Of a DNA stretch of 64,000 nt, positions 34,211 to 45,731 are shown piece by piece. The stretch is from NCBI GenBank assembly GCA_030063045.1, contig JAQSEB010000023.1, positions 3,968,001-4,032,000 on the forward strand. Reading direction: 5' to 3'. Below the pieces are notes generated by a model. That model worked only from the letters and a program-made list of their open reading frames with translations. It made no database searches and was not told the origin of the DNA. The stretch is from Pratylenchus scribneri. Its lineage: Eukaryota > Nematoda > Chromadorea > Rhabditida > Pratylenchidae. The stretch's first letter is position 1. Each line of letters opens with the position of its first letter. The translations under genes were made by a program, and so were the position numbers.

Positions 34211-34566
34211 TTGGTCGTGACGGAATGCTATGATTTTGGTCTCATATATTTCTCTGCTCAACGATGGATGGAGCAATCAGAAGCCTTGTAGACGATTAAT
34301 TAACGCCGAACAACGCAATATGTAGCACAGGAGGAGGAATATCGATTTTAACAATGCTTTATGATTTTACGTGTATAGTAATTTCTCGATATTCTCATAA
34401 TTCACCAAAAATGAAATCGTCGCTATTAATGATGATGAAGATGAATGAAAAAATGATGAAAGAATCCGTGTTCTTCTAATATAATATACTATAGAGTTAC
34501 TGTACCAAAAAGGATAAATTTTCGAGTTTATTTGGCGTTATTTTTTAAATGGCTATATGGCTAGGG
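34211..34566. other. 3' flank of the esterase gene
   Basis: AT-rich, contains GATGATGAAGATGAATG-like simple sequence near 34420-34460. No gene is supported. Confidence 0.4.
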
Positions 34567-36062
34567 GTCAATTTGCCCACCCTGCTATTTTATTTCAATT
34601 TGCCCACCTTTCAATTTGCCCACTTTCAAAAAGCCCACCCCCCTATTTTATTTCAATTTGCCCACCCCCCTATTTTATTTCAATTTGCCCACAATTTTTG
34701 CCCACCTTAATTTTTATTATTCCCAGCGTCATCCTAAGCTTATTAAGTGGCAAGTTTAGTCTACCCTAGGGTTTTCGACCATTCCGGATCCGATTCTGGT
34801 ATCGGTTTTTCGAAATTTTTTAATCGGAGCAAGTTATTGCCATATAAATGAATGAAGGGAAAAATTGGGCCATACAAGGACTTTGGAGATTATCTAGGTA
34901 AAAATTAGTCGTGCCAAGAATGCAAAAAGTTATGCCATCGATGAGAAGTTGGGCCATCGCCATTTTGTGTTGTACCATCGGCAAAAAATGTACCAATGCC
35001 ATCCAGTGTTGTGCCATCAAAATAAAAGGTGTGCCATCAACGTAAAACTGTGCTAAAGTCAAGGAAAGCTATGCCTTCGACCGATAGAGCTGTGCCATCA
35101 GCGATAGAGTTGTTATTGTGAAAGGGAAGTGTCATTGGGGAAGAGGAGTGCCAATGGATTATGAGAAATTTCTTGAGGTGGAGGCGAACATCCGGATGCC
35201 GAGGCAAACATCATGGAAGTGAAGGCGAGATCCTGGAAGCAAAGGCGAAGGCGTTGATCCTGGAGGCAAAGGCGTTGATCCTGGAAGCAAAAGCGTTGAT
35301 CCTGGAGGCAAAAGCGTTGATCCTGGAGGCAAAAGCGTTGATCCTGGAGGCAAAAGCGTTGATCCTGGAGGCAAAAGCGTTGATCCTGGAGGCAAAAGCG
35401 TTGATCTTGGAGGCAAAAGCGTTGATCCTGGAGGCAAAGGCGTTGATCCTGGAGGCAAAGGCGTTGATCAATGGACCATCAGAATCACGGCCTCGTATCC
35501 TAATGTTTGCCTCCACCCTCAGAACCATGCCTCGGTAGTCGGTACTCTCAATGCTCGCCTTCACCTCCAGGATTTTCGACAAAATATTTTAATAAAATAG
35601 CATTTGAAATTGATCATGACACTCCTTCTTTCATTGGCACTCCACTTCCTTCAATGGCACACCCCTTCTCCATTAATTATCAATTAAAAATTAGTTGTTC
35701 AAAATTAGCAATTATCAATTAACAATTAACAAATTCATACTTGGCTTTTTATTTGGCAATTTTTCCATGCAAATATTCCAGCAAATTAAATCTAATATCG
35801 CCATAATCGAAGTCAGCATGTTCGAAAAACTAAGTGACTACGAAATTGCCCGAAAATTCTCCACCGAATGTCGAAATAAATGAAAATTAGATGGGTGGGC
35901 TTTTTGAAAAAAATAGGAGGGTGGGCATTTTGAAAGGGGGCAAATAGAAATAAAATACGGGGGTGGGCAAATTGAAATAAAATACGGGGGTGGGCTTTTT
36001 GAAATGTCGGCATTTTGAAAGTGGGCAAATTGAAATAAAATAGCAGGGTGGGCAAATTGACA
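34567..36062. mobile_element. Foldback element with TTTGCCCACC sub-repeats and internal minisatellites
   Basis: The left arm (34567-34700) and right arm (35886-36062) are inverted. The outer about 40 bp, starting GTCAATTTGCCCACCCTGCT, are a perfect inverted match. Each arm repeats units such as CCCACCCCCCTATTTTATTT followed by CAATTTG. The interior holds GTGCCATC-type units (34840-35160) and a 21-bp minisatellite. No target duplication was seen and no transposase. The element ends 190 bp upstream of rfc-3. Confidence 0.78.
35238..35470. repeat. 21-bp minisatellite
   Basis: About eleven head-to-tail copies of GTTGATCCTGGAGGCAAAAGC (here shown as one unit) with few substitutions. Because 21 is a multiple of 3, several frames on both strands stay open. 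The resulting repetitive ORFs are not evidence of a gene. Confidence 0.92.
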
Positions 36063-36252
36063 AGACGCCGGCTTCCCTTCCTTCACTCTTCACTGTACTT
36101 AAAATTTTTGTTTACGAAAAAAGAGCATTCCTTATCCTTAACCTCTAATGCTTAAAATTTATTCATTCTAGTTGGAAAAATAAAGCAAAAAATTTATATT
36201 TTTTTCTTTTATTTTTATTTTTGCAGAATTTTCTAAATTCATCTGAATAAAA

Positions 36253-37574
36253 ATGGCACTTTGGGTCGACAAATACAGGCCTACGGATTTGACAAAATTA
36301 ACATATCACAAAAGTCAAGCAGAGAAGTTGACCAAATTAGTAAACATCGGCGATTTCCCCCATCTATTATTTTGTGGGCCAAATGGAGTAGGAAAACGGA
36401 CTCGAATCCAATGTTTGTTGAAGAAAATATACGGAAGTGGTGTTGGCAAAGTTCACGTCGAAGAACACCAATTTCAAACAGCCAATGGGAAAAAGCTAAC
36501 AATCAATGTTGTTAACAGCAATTATCACATGGAATTAACACCCAGGTTTTTTTTAAATTTTATTTTCGTAAATAATTTAATAATATTCAAAGTGATGTTG
36601 GCATTTATGATCGAGTTTTGGTGCAAGATGTGATCAAAGAAATGGCACAAGTGCAACAATTGAATCGAAAAGGCCAAAAACCATACAAAAGTTAATATAA
36701 TAAAAAAAGTTAAAATAATTTTCAATTTAGCAATTGTTTTGATGGAAGCAGAGAATTTGACCAAGGAGGCTCAACATTCATTGCGTCGGACGATGGAAAA
36801 ATATGCGGCCACATGCAAAATTATTCTCTGCTGTGAATCGGCAAGTCGAATAATTGAACCATTGCGAAGTCGATGTATGATATTCCACGTTTCGGCACCA
36901 AATGATGATGAGGTATACCCAAAAGTATTAAATTAAATGCAAATATGGCTTGAGATTATGGCATCCATTGATTCCATTTGCCAAAAAGAACAAGTCGATA
37001 TATCCGACAAATTCGCGGATAATTTGATTAAAGAGGCCGGAGGGAATATGCGCAGAGCACTTTGCCTACTTGAGAGTAGTGTGGCACAACAGTAAATATA
37101 TCCAATAATATTTAATTAAATTAATAATAAATTATAGTGGGAAAAGATTGGACAATGAAAATGTGGTTGAGCCGGAATGGGAAATGTATTTGAAGGAGAC
37201 GGCCAAAATAATTCTGAACAAACCCAATCAAGATGGGTAAGGAAGGAATTTTAACAATTGGAATAATTTATTCTTTTTTTTAGGATTCTTGAAGTGCGAA
37301 ATCGATTTTATGAACTTCTTTGTCGATGCATTCCTGCCTCCGTCATTTTTACGGTTATTTATAAAATATTTCATGTCCCAAATATTTTTTGCAGAATTTG
37401 GTGGATGATTTGGCCTTAATTTGCGAATCTTCATTGTTCAATAAAATTGCAATGGCGGCAGCCAAATATGAGCATACCAGCAAATTGGGGAGCAAAGATA
37501 TTTACCATTTGGAGGCATTTGTGGCCAGCGTGATGGAATTTATTGTTGAACATCGTCAACAACAAATCAAATAA
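36253..37574 (+). CDS. rfc-3: Replication factor C subunit 3
   Basis: Starts MALWVDKYRPTDLTKL, the RFC small-subunit box II signature. Walker A is CGPNGVGKRTR. HMELTPSDVG and VIKEMAQVQQLN follow, then VLMEAENLTKEAQHSLRRTME, where the LME..LT..AQ..LRRTME segment matches RFC3, and IIEPLRSRCMIFHV with the SRC motif. The C-terminal collar runs to a stop at 37574. About six exons with 45-60-bp introns. RFC3 is part of the clamp loader that places PCNA on primed DNA; in this subunit the ATP site is modified compared with RFC2 and RFC4. Normal length for the family. Confidence 0.94.
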
Positions 37575-37805
37575 ATGAATGAATGAGAATGATCCAAACC
37601 CAATTGATTTTGTGGAATTGACTTATTTAATATTATTTTTGCTTTTATTTATTTATTGAATAAAATGATGGATCTCTTTTTTTATTTATCTTGAAAATTT
37701 AATATAAAGCGTATGTTGTGATCATCAAAAGGTGTTGAGAATTTATATAAGTGAATGAGATTTCAAATCAGGTTTGTTTGTCTTGCGAATTTACATATAT
37801 TCAAT

Positions 37806-38803
37806 TCATCCATTCACTTTATGGAACATTGTGCAACGCCGTCTCGGTTTCCCATCTTCTTCGAATTCTTTGATTTGGGACACTAAAAATGTTCAATATT
37901 AAATTAGTTTAACCAAAAATAGATAAATTACATCCATCGGCTCCTTGACCATTATCATCCGCCCAGCGCACCGTTTTCTCATTCTTCTCACTTCCAGTGG
38001 GCGTAGAAATTTTAATGCATGGAACTTTTGGGAGTAATTTCAAAGATGGATGAACTTCTTGAACTTAATTATAATTAATTTTATAAATTATTGGATAATA
38101 ATTAAAAAAAACCTTTAATTGGTTCGGCACGCCTTTTATTGTTCCTTCCCACCAGCAATGGTTTAAGGTCGTTTTCCTTCACAAAAACGACATCATCATC
38201 CTTTTCCTTCACAATATTGGCCGAATCGTTTTCCTTCTTGTTTTGTTCTTCATTTCCAATTTGTTCTTGAATAACAATTGGTGAATTTGTTGGAGTATCA
38301 TTGGTCATTTCTTCGGCTGATTAAATTTTATATTTACAAAATTATTTTGCATATTGAAAATTACTTTGTTTGACAGTTGATGTTCCGCTTTCGACCAAAT
38401 GTTGATCTTCTTCGACGTTCGATTCATTTTCGTCGATGACTTTTTCTTTCGATTTAGTTTCATCCATTTTATTATCTTCATCACTTTCGGATAAACTTTT
38501 TGCGACTTCATTTGGAATTTCATCCTCTTTTGGATCTTCTTTTTCGATTAAACTGGTCAAATTCTTCATGGTTGAATAACGGCGATTGTCAAAAACTTTG
38601 CCTGATCGAGTGGTCCGAGGAGCAACTAAAAAAATATAAATTAGAGGTGGATTAATTGAATATAATTATTACGGGCAATCCGAATCATAGAATTCCTTGA
38701 TTTAGGCTTTGGATAAAGTCGGCATAATTCTTTTCGTTGCCTTTCCACGGGTCTTTGTTGTTGTTTATTTGTTGATGAGCTAGAGCTCGTTTCATCGTTC
38801 ATT
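37806..38803 (-). CDS. Acidic low-complexity protein with a PP1-docking-like motif
   Basis: Minus strand, ATG at 38803 (MNDETSSSSSTNKQQQRP), stop at 37808-37806, about five exons. A basic N-terminal part (RLYPKPKSRNS, TRSGKVFDNRRYST) is followed by a long E/D/K/S-rich region. The end reads KLLPKVPCIKI, EKTVRWADDNGQ and IKEFEEDGKPRRR. KTVRWAD resembles the (K/R)VxW/F docking motif for protein phosphatase 1 and the KTVTW segment of PNUTS, but the PNUTS N-terminal domain is absent. The protein is likely nuclear and mostly disordered. Family not assigned. Confidence 0.6.
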
Positions 38804-39033
38804 TTATGCCAAAAAATATTAGTTCGGTTGATTATAATTTGTAACTTTTTGTCTATAATTTAAAATTAATTAATTTGTTGTGGCCTGTCTTAAAATTTTT
38901 ATATTTTTTATTTTTTTACCATTTTAAAATGATAAATATCTTATAAGGCATTTGTATCTCTGGCCTCGGCCAAAAAAGATAATGTTTTCAAAAAGATAAT
39001 AATATTGAATTGAACAAATCGTTTGTTAGGTAA

Positions 39034-40232
39034 CCCTGGAATCACAATGGAGCTTGTTCCCGCCGCGGGTTGTAAAAAGTGTATTCACAGTGAAGCGGGA
39101 AAAATGGAGCGGGAAAACGCTCAGCGGGAAAACGCAACCCGCCAGCGGGTTTTGGTTGTGAACAGTCTCCAGCGGGTTCCCGCAGCGGGAAAACGCAACA
39201 CGCTCGGCGGGTTTTTTGTTGTGAACAGCTCAGCGGGTAAATCAGAGCGGGAAAACGCTCAGCGGGTTCCCGCAATCGACAAAAATCGCCCACCTGTTCA
39301 CAGTGAAGAGTTTTCCCGCGGCGTTTTCCCGCGGCGGGAAAACGCAGCCGAATCAAATTATTTGATTTTACCCGCAACCCGCCGAGCGGGTTCCCCCCAA
39401 AAATACTAGGGTTGACTTTTTTTAAAAATATTTTAAAAATATTTAAAATTTTTTGAACATTTTCAAATCGATCCTATCCTATGTAAAAAACTCTGCTCTT
39501 TTCAATGATATAAAAATTAATTTATTTGAAGCAAGAATAAATTTATTTATGATGGTGAAAGTTAAATATTAACAAATTTTCATTTGATATTTTATTTTTT
39601 TTTTATAAAAATTTCTAAAATATTACTTAATAATTGGAAATTATCAACATATTAGCTATTTACATATCATATATTTTTTTGGAATTTTTAAATCATTTTA
39701 ATTCATTTTAAAAAATATAATTAAAAAGAGGCGATCTTTCTGCATCGCATAAGCTACCTATAATCAATTTATTAATAAATTTTAAAATTTTTATAAAAAA
39801 TCCTATCTCAAAACCTAATATATTTAATAAATAATTTCTTCCAGGTTGTAAAAATTTGTTTTCTCTATCGTTGGAAAGAGGAAATTTTTCTCTATCAGAA
39901 ATGGGTTAATATAAATTTTTCTTAATTTTTTAAAATTTTAAAATAATTTTTCTAATTTCTTTCATCATTGAAAGAACCTTCAAAAGGACCATTCATTCAT
40001 TATTTTCCCGCAAACGCTCCGCGATTTTCATTGTGAACACCAAAAACTGGAACACGCTCAGCGGGTAACGCCGAGTTTCCATTGTGAACAGGGCGGGTTA
40101 GCGGGAACACGCGGCGATTTTTTTTTCCCTCTGCGGGTTAAAAATCGGTGTTGCATTGTGAACAGAGCGGGTTTTGCGGGAACCCGCAGAGCGTTTTCCC
40201 GCCGCGTTTTCCCGCACATTGTGATTCCAGGG
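39034..40232. mobile_element. PIF/Harbinger-type non-autonomous element (about 1.2 kb)
   Basis: Terminal inverted repeats CCCTGGAATCACAATG and CATTGTGATTCCAGGG, flanked on both sides by TAA (39031-39033 and 40233-40235), the 3-bp TWA duplication typical of PIF/Harbinger. GC-rich subterminal zones repeat AGCGGGAAAACGC and GCGGGTTCCCGC motifs at both ends, while the middle (39410-39990) is very AT-rich. No transposase ORF. A 310-bp relative lies at 62947-63256. Confidence 0.87.
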
Positions 40233-40355
40233 TAACCAATATTTAATAAATTTATCAAATAAATAACATAAAAAAGGAAAACAAACAACATCATTATTGT
40301 TTAAAATGAGAATTATCATTAATTTTATTTATAAACACATTTATAAAAAAAAAGA

Positions 40356-41719
40356 TTAATGATAGATTTTGACGAGTTCATTTGTAGTGGCCGGTAAAGA
40401 AGTGATGGGACAATGGCCTTTTAAACGGATCTAAATCAGAATAATTACATTTAAATAGAATTGGAATGAAACTCACAAAATTATAAATGCAAGAATGGCA
40501 AAAAACATAGCCGGATACGGAGAGGACCGTGTCCTGTTGACGAATTCGCATACAAATCGGACATTTGTCCACTTCCATGCAAAGTATTTGTTGTTCATTT
40601 GGCAAAGACTGAATCAAAATTGATTAAAATAATTTCCCCATTTTTGGATTTACATGAATTGGGAATTCAGCAATTTGGACGCGTTGTCCGCCAATCATTT
40701 CCACAAAACGTTTTCCCAATTCGTCCGTATAAAAATATTCGAGGAATTGTAGCAGGAAAAGTCCATATGAGAGAAGACGCACAATGGCCGATGGAAGCCA
40801 AAGGAAAATGCGCCAAATTGTCGAAAATAAACTGAAAAATTAGAAAATAATTCAATTAAATTATTGTAAATATTTATTTACCTTCCTTGACGCATATGAA
40901 ATGGTGTTTGTGAGCCAAAAGATTGAATTCGTTCTATGTCCGCGGGGCTGAGCTTTTCCAGGCGAAATCCAGCCAAAAATAGAAGAGGAGATGGAATTGA
41001 GGTGAGCGAAAATGAATATCCAATTTGGAATAAGAAAAAGCACAATTGAATAAATCCTTTAATTCGGGGATAAAATCGAAGAAGGAGTCGACGAAATCCA
41101 ATGCCGGAACTCTAAAATATATTTTAATTTAATTTTATTTAGAAATTTAAACCTCTCTTTGTTGTTCAATGATGAATTTTTCATGCAATTTTTCAATTTT
41201 TTCGACAAAATATGGAATAAATACCTGAATAAAAATTAATTAATTAATATAAATTTATTTATTAATAAAATACCAAAATAAAAAGTGATCGAATCCTCTG
41301 TCGGAATGTTCCCAATGAATTGCCAATTCGAAGAGGGACCCGTTTAAGGCCGTAAAAATTTTCAGAAAATGAAGCAGCTGAAAAATTATTAAATATAATT
41401 TTTAATGAAAATTTACAAAATTTGTTCAGATAGTGATTTTCCAAAATTGCTTCAAATAATAAATAAAATTCGTCAAAGCGCTTTTCAACAAAGGAAATTT
41501 TGGGAAAAAATTGGCCAAAAAACTTAATTAAAAAATATTAATTTATTTAAAATTGATTTATTATTTTACTTTGAATAATGCTAGAAGACCCGGCTTTATG
41601 GAAGTTTGCAATGATTCTTGAGCCAAAAAATCAAAAATTGAAGGCAAATTTGTGTTCGATTTATGGCCAGCCCCAATATGAGCACTTTGGAGAATATTGG
41701 AAGAGGCCATTGCATTCAT
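40356..41719 (-). CDS. prx-12: Peroxisome assembly protein 12 (PEX12)
   Basis: Minus strand, ATG at 41719, stop at 40358-40356. The N-terminal segment (SIFDFLAQESLQTSIKPGLL, FDEFYLLFEAILE) matches the Pex2/Pex12 domain. Membrane-spanning segments follow. The C-terminal partial RING reads CPICMRIRQQDTVLSVSGYV, then FCHSCIYNF and GHCPITSLPATTNELVKIYH. PEX12 is a RING ubiquitin ligase of the peroxisomal membrane that, with PEX2 and PEX10, recycles the PEX5 import receptor. It lies 205 bp downstream of the uridylyltransferase stop on the same strand. Confidence 0.9.
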
Positions 41720-41924
41720 CTTAATCAATATTTTAATTTTATTAAATTAATTATGTTTTCAAATGTAATGGAATTATTTAACGTTTGGTTTAACCTTTAA
41801 TATTATTTTGCAAAAACAATTTTATTGGTCATCATATACTGTATTACAGTAATCAATATATAAATAAATAATAGTCAACGGAGATAATTTAGTTCAATGT
41901 TCAACTCATTTCGCCCTCTTCATG

Positions 41925-44139
41925 TCAATAATCCACTTCCATTCCTTCTTCTTCCTCTTCTCTTCCATCATTTTCTTCCTTCCTTTTGGTTCCATTTTCA
42001 TCTTCCATTTTCATTTGCCTCTTTTTGTTAATTTCCTTTTCTTCCCATCTTTGTTCCTGCAATTTTTGCACATTTTCCAATTGGAATAATTGTCTCAAAT
42101 CATTCGGTGTCCGTTTTAATGCCGAAATTGCATACCTAAAAATAATCAATAAATTAAAAATTATTTTCAATATTTTCTTACATTACTTTCCATCGCAATT
42201 TTGCCAAACTTTCTCGGCTCACATTTGCGGCCACGTTGTGGGATAAATGCAATGGGTCTTGGATATTCAAGTCAGAAAAACGCCATAATTTTCCAATTCT
42301 ATTATCTTCGCCATTGTCAATATATTTCTCTTTGAATTCTTTTGCCTCTAAAATTCGGCCTTCTCGAAGAACCAAAACATGATTTTCCTTCAATTGTTGA
42401 TAAATGAATGTGAAAAGATTCTAAAAATATTTTCTCACTTTTTAATAAATATTTTTGAAAAAGAAACCTTTAATAATGTTGGAATTTCCTCATCCAATGA
42501 GAAGAATGGCAAATCATATTCAATGGCCCATCCTTCGATTGTGCAGGAATTTTGCCGAATTAATTGCAAAATTGGCGGAATTTTGCCTTGGATTTGGAGG
42601 AAAGAAATGGTACAAAGTGAGAGAATATATGAATTCCAATGTGAATTTGGATGCGGATTTCGCATTGCCTCGATTTGGGATTTCCCATCATTTTGTGATT
42701 TTTCATCACTTTTTTGACTGCTTGTTTCATCCTTTTCTCTTTCCTTCTTCTTTTGCTGATTGGATTTCTTCCTTTTTCCATCTGAGATTAACGAAATTTT
42801 GAAAAGTCCATTTGAACTGGCCCAAAGTTTGAGTAGAAATAAAAGACGCCAAAGTTTGCCTAAAATAAAATGAAAAATGATTATCAAAAAAAATTGAGGC
42901 TAACCGGTGGTTTCGGCTCTGACCAAATCACGGATTAAATTGGCTTTGCATTCACTCAATAAATTTTGAAATGATAATTCGCAGGGAAGTCCTCGATGAT
43001 ATTTGGGCAAAAATCTGACCACCGGGGTCCGGGCATCCGGAATTGGAACATGCGCCGTAATTAGTGATTCCTCCTTGCGAAATTGGTTGAGCAATCGATT
43101 CAATAGACGAACTCGATCTGAAAATAATAATTTTTTTTATATAATTTTGGATGGATTTTACCGATTTTAGACAATTTCATAAATGTCGACCAATCCATTG
43201 GCGCTTTTGCCAATTTTTCTGCTGTAAGTTCTGTGTCAAATTCCATTGAGGTTGAGGAATCATTATCCTGATGAGAATTTGTTGAATTTTGAGGAGAATC
43301 AATTGAAGAGCCATTTTCTTCTTTATTCTTCAAATCTTCATCAAAAACCATATTCAAATCCTATTAAAATTTTGGAATATATTTCAATTTAAAATTGATT
43401 AATAAATACCAAATCAGAATTTATGAAGCCAAGTCCAGTTGAAGAAGATCCAAAAACTCGAATATGAATTGGAGAAGCAAAGAATTTTTGGAGAAATTGT
43501 TGAATATGTTCAGCAAATTCTATGCGTTCATTTGCCTTTAAATTAAAAAAATTAATCAGATTTAAAAATTGGCTAAAATTTACCGCTTCATTGGAAATGG
43601 AAAATTTGGCAATCAGCAAATCCAATTGAGCATTAAATCCCTCTGTGGGCGGTTGTTGAATGCATTTTAACACTTTTTCATTGTTAATTTGTTCCGAATA
43701 TTCATTGTGAATTTGAGATCCTTCCACATTGACAAAATCCATTCGTCTTGGTTGAATTCGAACAATGCTCTAAATAAAATGTAAATTAAAATTCAGAATT
43801 GATTTTTTAAAAAACCTTTCCAATTTTGAGTCTTTGAATTGATTGTAATATATTTTGGGCCGCATCCTCCTCTTTGAATTCGATAATGGCAAATCCATTT
43901 TTGCCACTTTTGTCAATTATAATCCTTTCCACCTCACCAAATTGTTCAAATATTTGGGTTAATTCCTCTTTGTCAATTGAATGTTTGAAATTATTCAAAT
44001 AAATTGATCGATGTGAAATTGCCTCCATTTGGCTGTGTTTTTCCTTTTGTTGTTGATGCTTTTTCCCTGCCAAATGTTCTTCCCAAAATTTTTCACAGCT
44101 CAATGTTACGTTGCAAATTTGGCATTTAAAACGAGTCAT
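41925..44139 (-). CDS. usip-1: U6 snRNA-type terminal uridylyltransferase (TUT1/USIP-1-like)
   Basis: Starts at 44139 with a matrin/U1-like C2H2 zinc finger (FKCQICNVTLSCEKFWEEHL, with HQQQ). An RRM follows with RNP2 IYLNNF and RNP1 NGFAIIEF. The nucleotidyltransferase core has VFGSSSTGLGFINSDLDLNM, giving the metal-binding Asp pair. A PAP-associated region (DYDLPFFSLDEEIPTL in part) and an E/K-rich tail EEEEEGMEVDY follow, with the stop at 41925. The order zinc finger, RRM, nucleotidyltransferase is diagnostic of U6 TUTase. It adds or trims oligo-U on U6 snRNA in the nucleus. The symbol is by analogy with C. elegans USIP-1. Confidence 0.87.
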
Positions 44140-44311
44140 TTTTACTGAACGAACTGAACATTATTATTGATTAATGTGAAAAATAATTATTTGAAGTAAA
44201 AATTGTTATATACAAAAAGTCAAAATCAATATGTAAATTAAAAATGATAATTTATTGCAAATTTTGTATAATAAAATAATTTTGAGACTATCTTGATGGG
44301 CACTTTATTCT

Positions 44312-45282
44312 TCATTTTTCTTCTAATTGTTTTTCCAATTCTTTAATCCTCGTTTCAAAATATCTTTTCACTTCTCTTTGTTTATCGTTCTGAATAATAA
44401 TTTTAATATTAATTAATTTAATTTTCCTTTAACAAACCAATCTAGTCTCCCGAAATTCTTTACGACCATCCAAAAATTCATTGGTCATTTTTTCCAAGAA
44501 TTCCGGGTCTCTGAATCTAAAATTTTTTGATAATAATATAAATTTGGAGAATTCAATTAGGTAGCTCACTTTGAAACTTTACATTTCTGAAACTTTTTAT
44601 ATAGCGGCTTACAACGTGGATTTCCTTAAAATTAAATTCAATTAACATTTTTTTCCAAAATAATAATAAAGACCTGCATATTCGCCTTTGTCTCTCATGC
44701 AAATCAAATATTCATGAAATTCGGGTTGACATTCAACTTTTTCAATACGTTTAGCCATCATTTCCGGTATAAGTGTGTCCTTTTCGATTCGCCGCAGAAA
44801 TCGATCATCCGGATCACCTGCAGATTGAGCAAGAATTTAATTTAAATATTTAAAATAAACCAATGCCCATTGGACCAGTGGTTAAATGGCTGGGAATCAT
44901 CGTTTTCCTCACTCGATACCATTTTTGTCTTCTCTCATCAAATACTACTTTTCCTATCAAATCATTTATATTAAGTAAATCAATTTTATCAATCAGATAT
45001 ACCAGATTCGAGTTCTCGCAATTCATCATGACTATCGGTCAATGTGTTTATCACGTGACTGGGTCGGTCTTTTAATGGCATTTCTGGTGGATGATTTCTC
45101 TTGATCCAGCCCCAATGCTCGTACCAATTATCCATCCATCCAAATGGAAAACGTCCGAAAAAATCGAATGGTAACAATGATTTCCGTTCATAGCATTCTT
45201 CCATACTAAAATAAAAAGGAAAAAATAATAAAATTAAATAATTTATAGAAACATACCAAGGCTGATACCATTTTCTTGGCAT
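44312..45282 (-). CDS. CMC1-like twin CX9C mitochondrial protein with an N-terminal extension
   Basis: Minus strand, ATG at 45282 (MPRKWYQP), stop at 44314-44312. The C-terminal half is CMC1-like: DDRFLRRIEKDTLIPEMMAK, then CQPEFHEYLIC and CKPLYKKFQKC, a perfect pair of CX9C motifs, and RDPEFLEKMTNEFLDGRKEF. CMC1 proteins reside in the mitochondrial intermembrane space, fold through Mia40 and help cytochrome c oxidase assembly. Ahead of it lies an in-frame stretch (ERKSLLPFDFFGRFPFGWM, HVINTLTDSHDELRELES, FDERRQKWYRVRKTMIPSH) that does not belong to CMC1. It is either a lineage-specific extension or a second small gene of the same transcript. Confidence 0.8.
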
Positions 45283-45731
45283 CGTCAATCGTCTATTTTG
45301 TTAATTTAAGCGAATTTTCCTATATTTTTATGATTTTGATTAGATTAATGTAAAAAAATAAATTTCTTTATATTATAATGAGAGGGGAATAGAAGTAGTT
45401 TTAAAAGTTAAGACAAAACATTATAAAAATCATAAAACATTTTGGAATAAATATTCCACAATATTAATTTTTTCATGCGCAAAGCATAAACGCATCGAAA
45501 TTCATTGCACAATTTAACCTTATTTTAAATATATCACTTATTGAAAACAAAACAAATGATTTAACGCAGAATTCTTCAATTAATAATTTATTCAAACAAT
45601 GTGACAAAAATGAAGAAATACAATTATATATTAAGTAAAGGGAATAATGAATGTGGGAATAATACAAAAATGTGTAGGAAAATAGGAAATTGTGTGTATC
45701 TTCGTTGTTCATCCTCATCTCATCTTTGCTT

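Noticed and set aside
35159..35582. Repetitive ORFs encoding ILEAKAL-, NAFASRI- or PPGSTLL-type repeats
   Set aside because: Products of a 21-bp minisatellite, where all frames on both strands stay open. No start context or flanking gene.
39023..39409. 128-codon ORF at the PIF element end
   Set aside because: Translation of subterminal GCGGGAAAACGC motif arrays, not a transposase.
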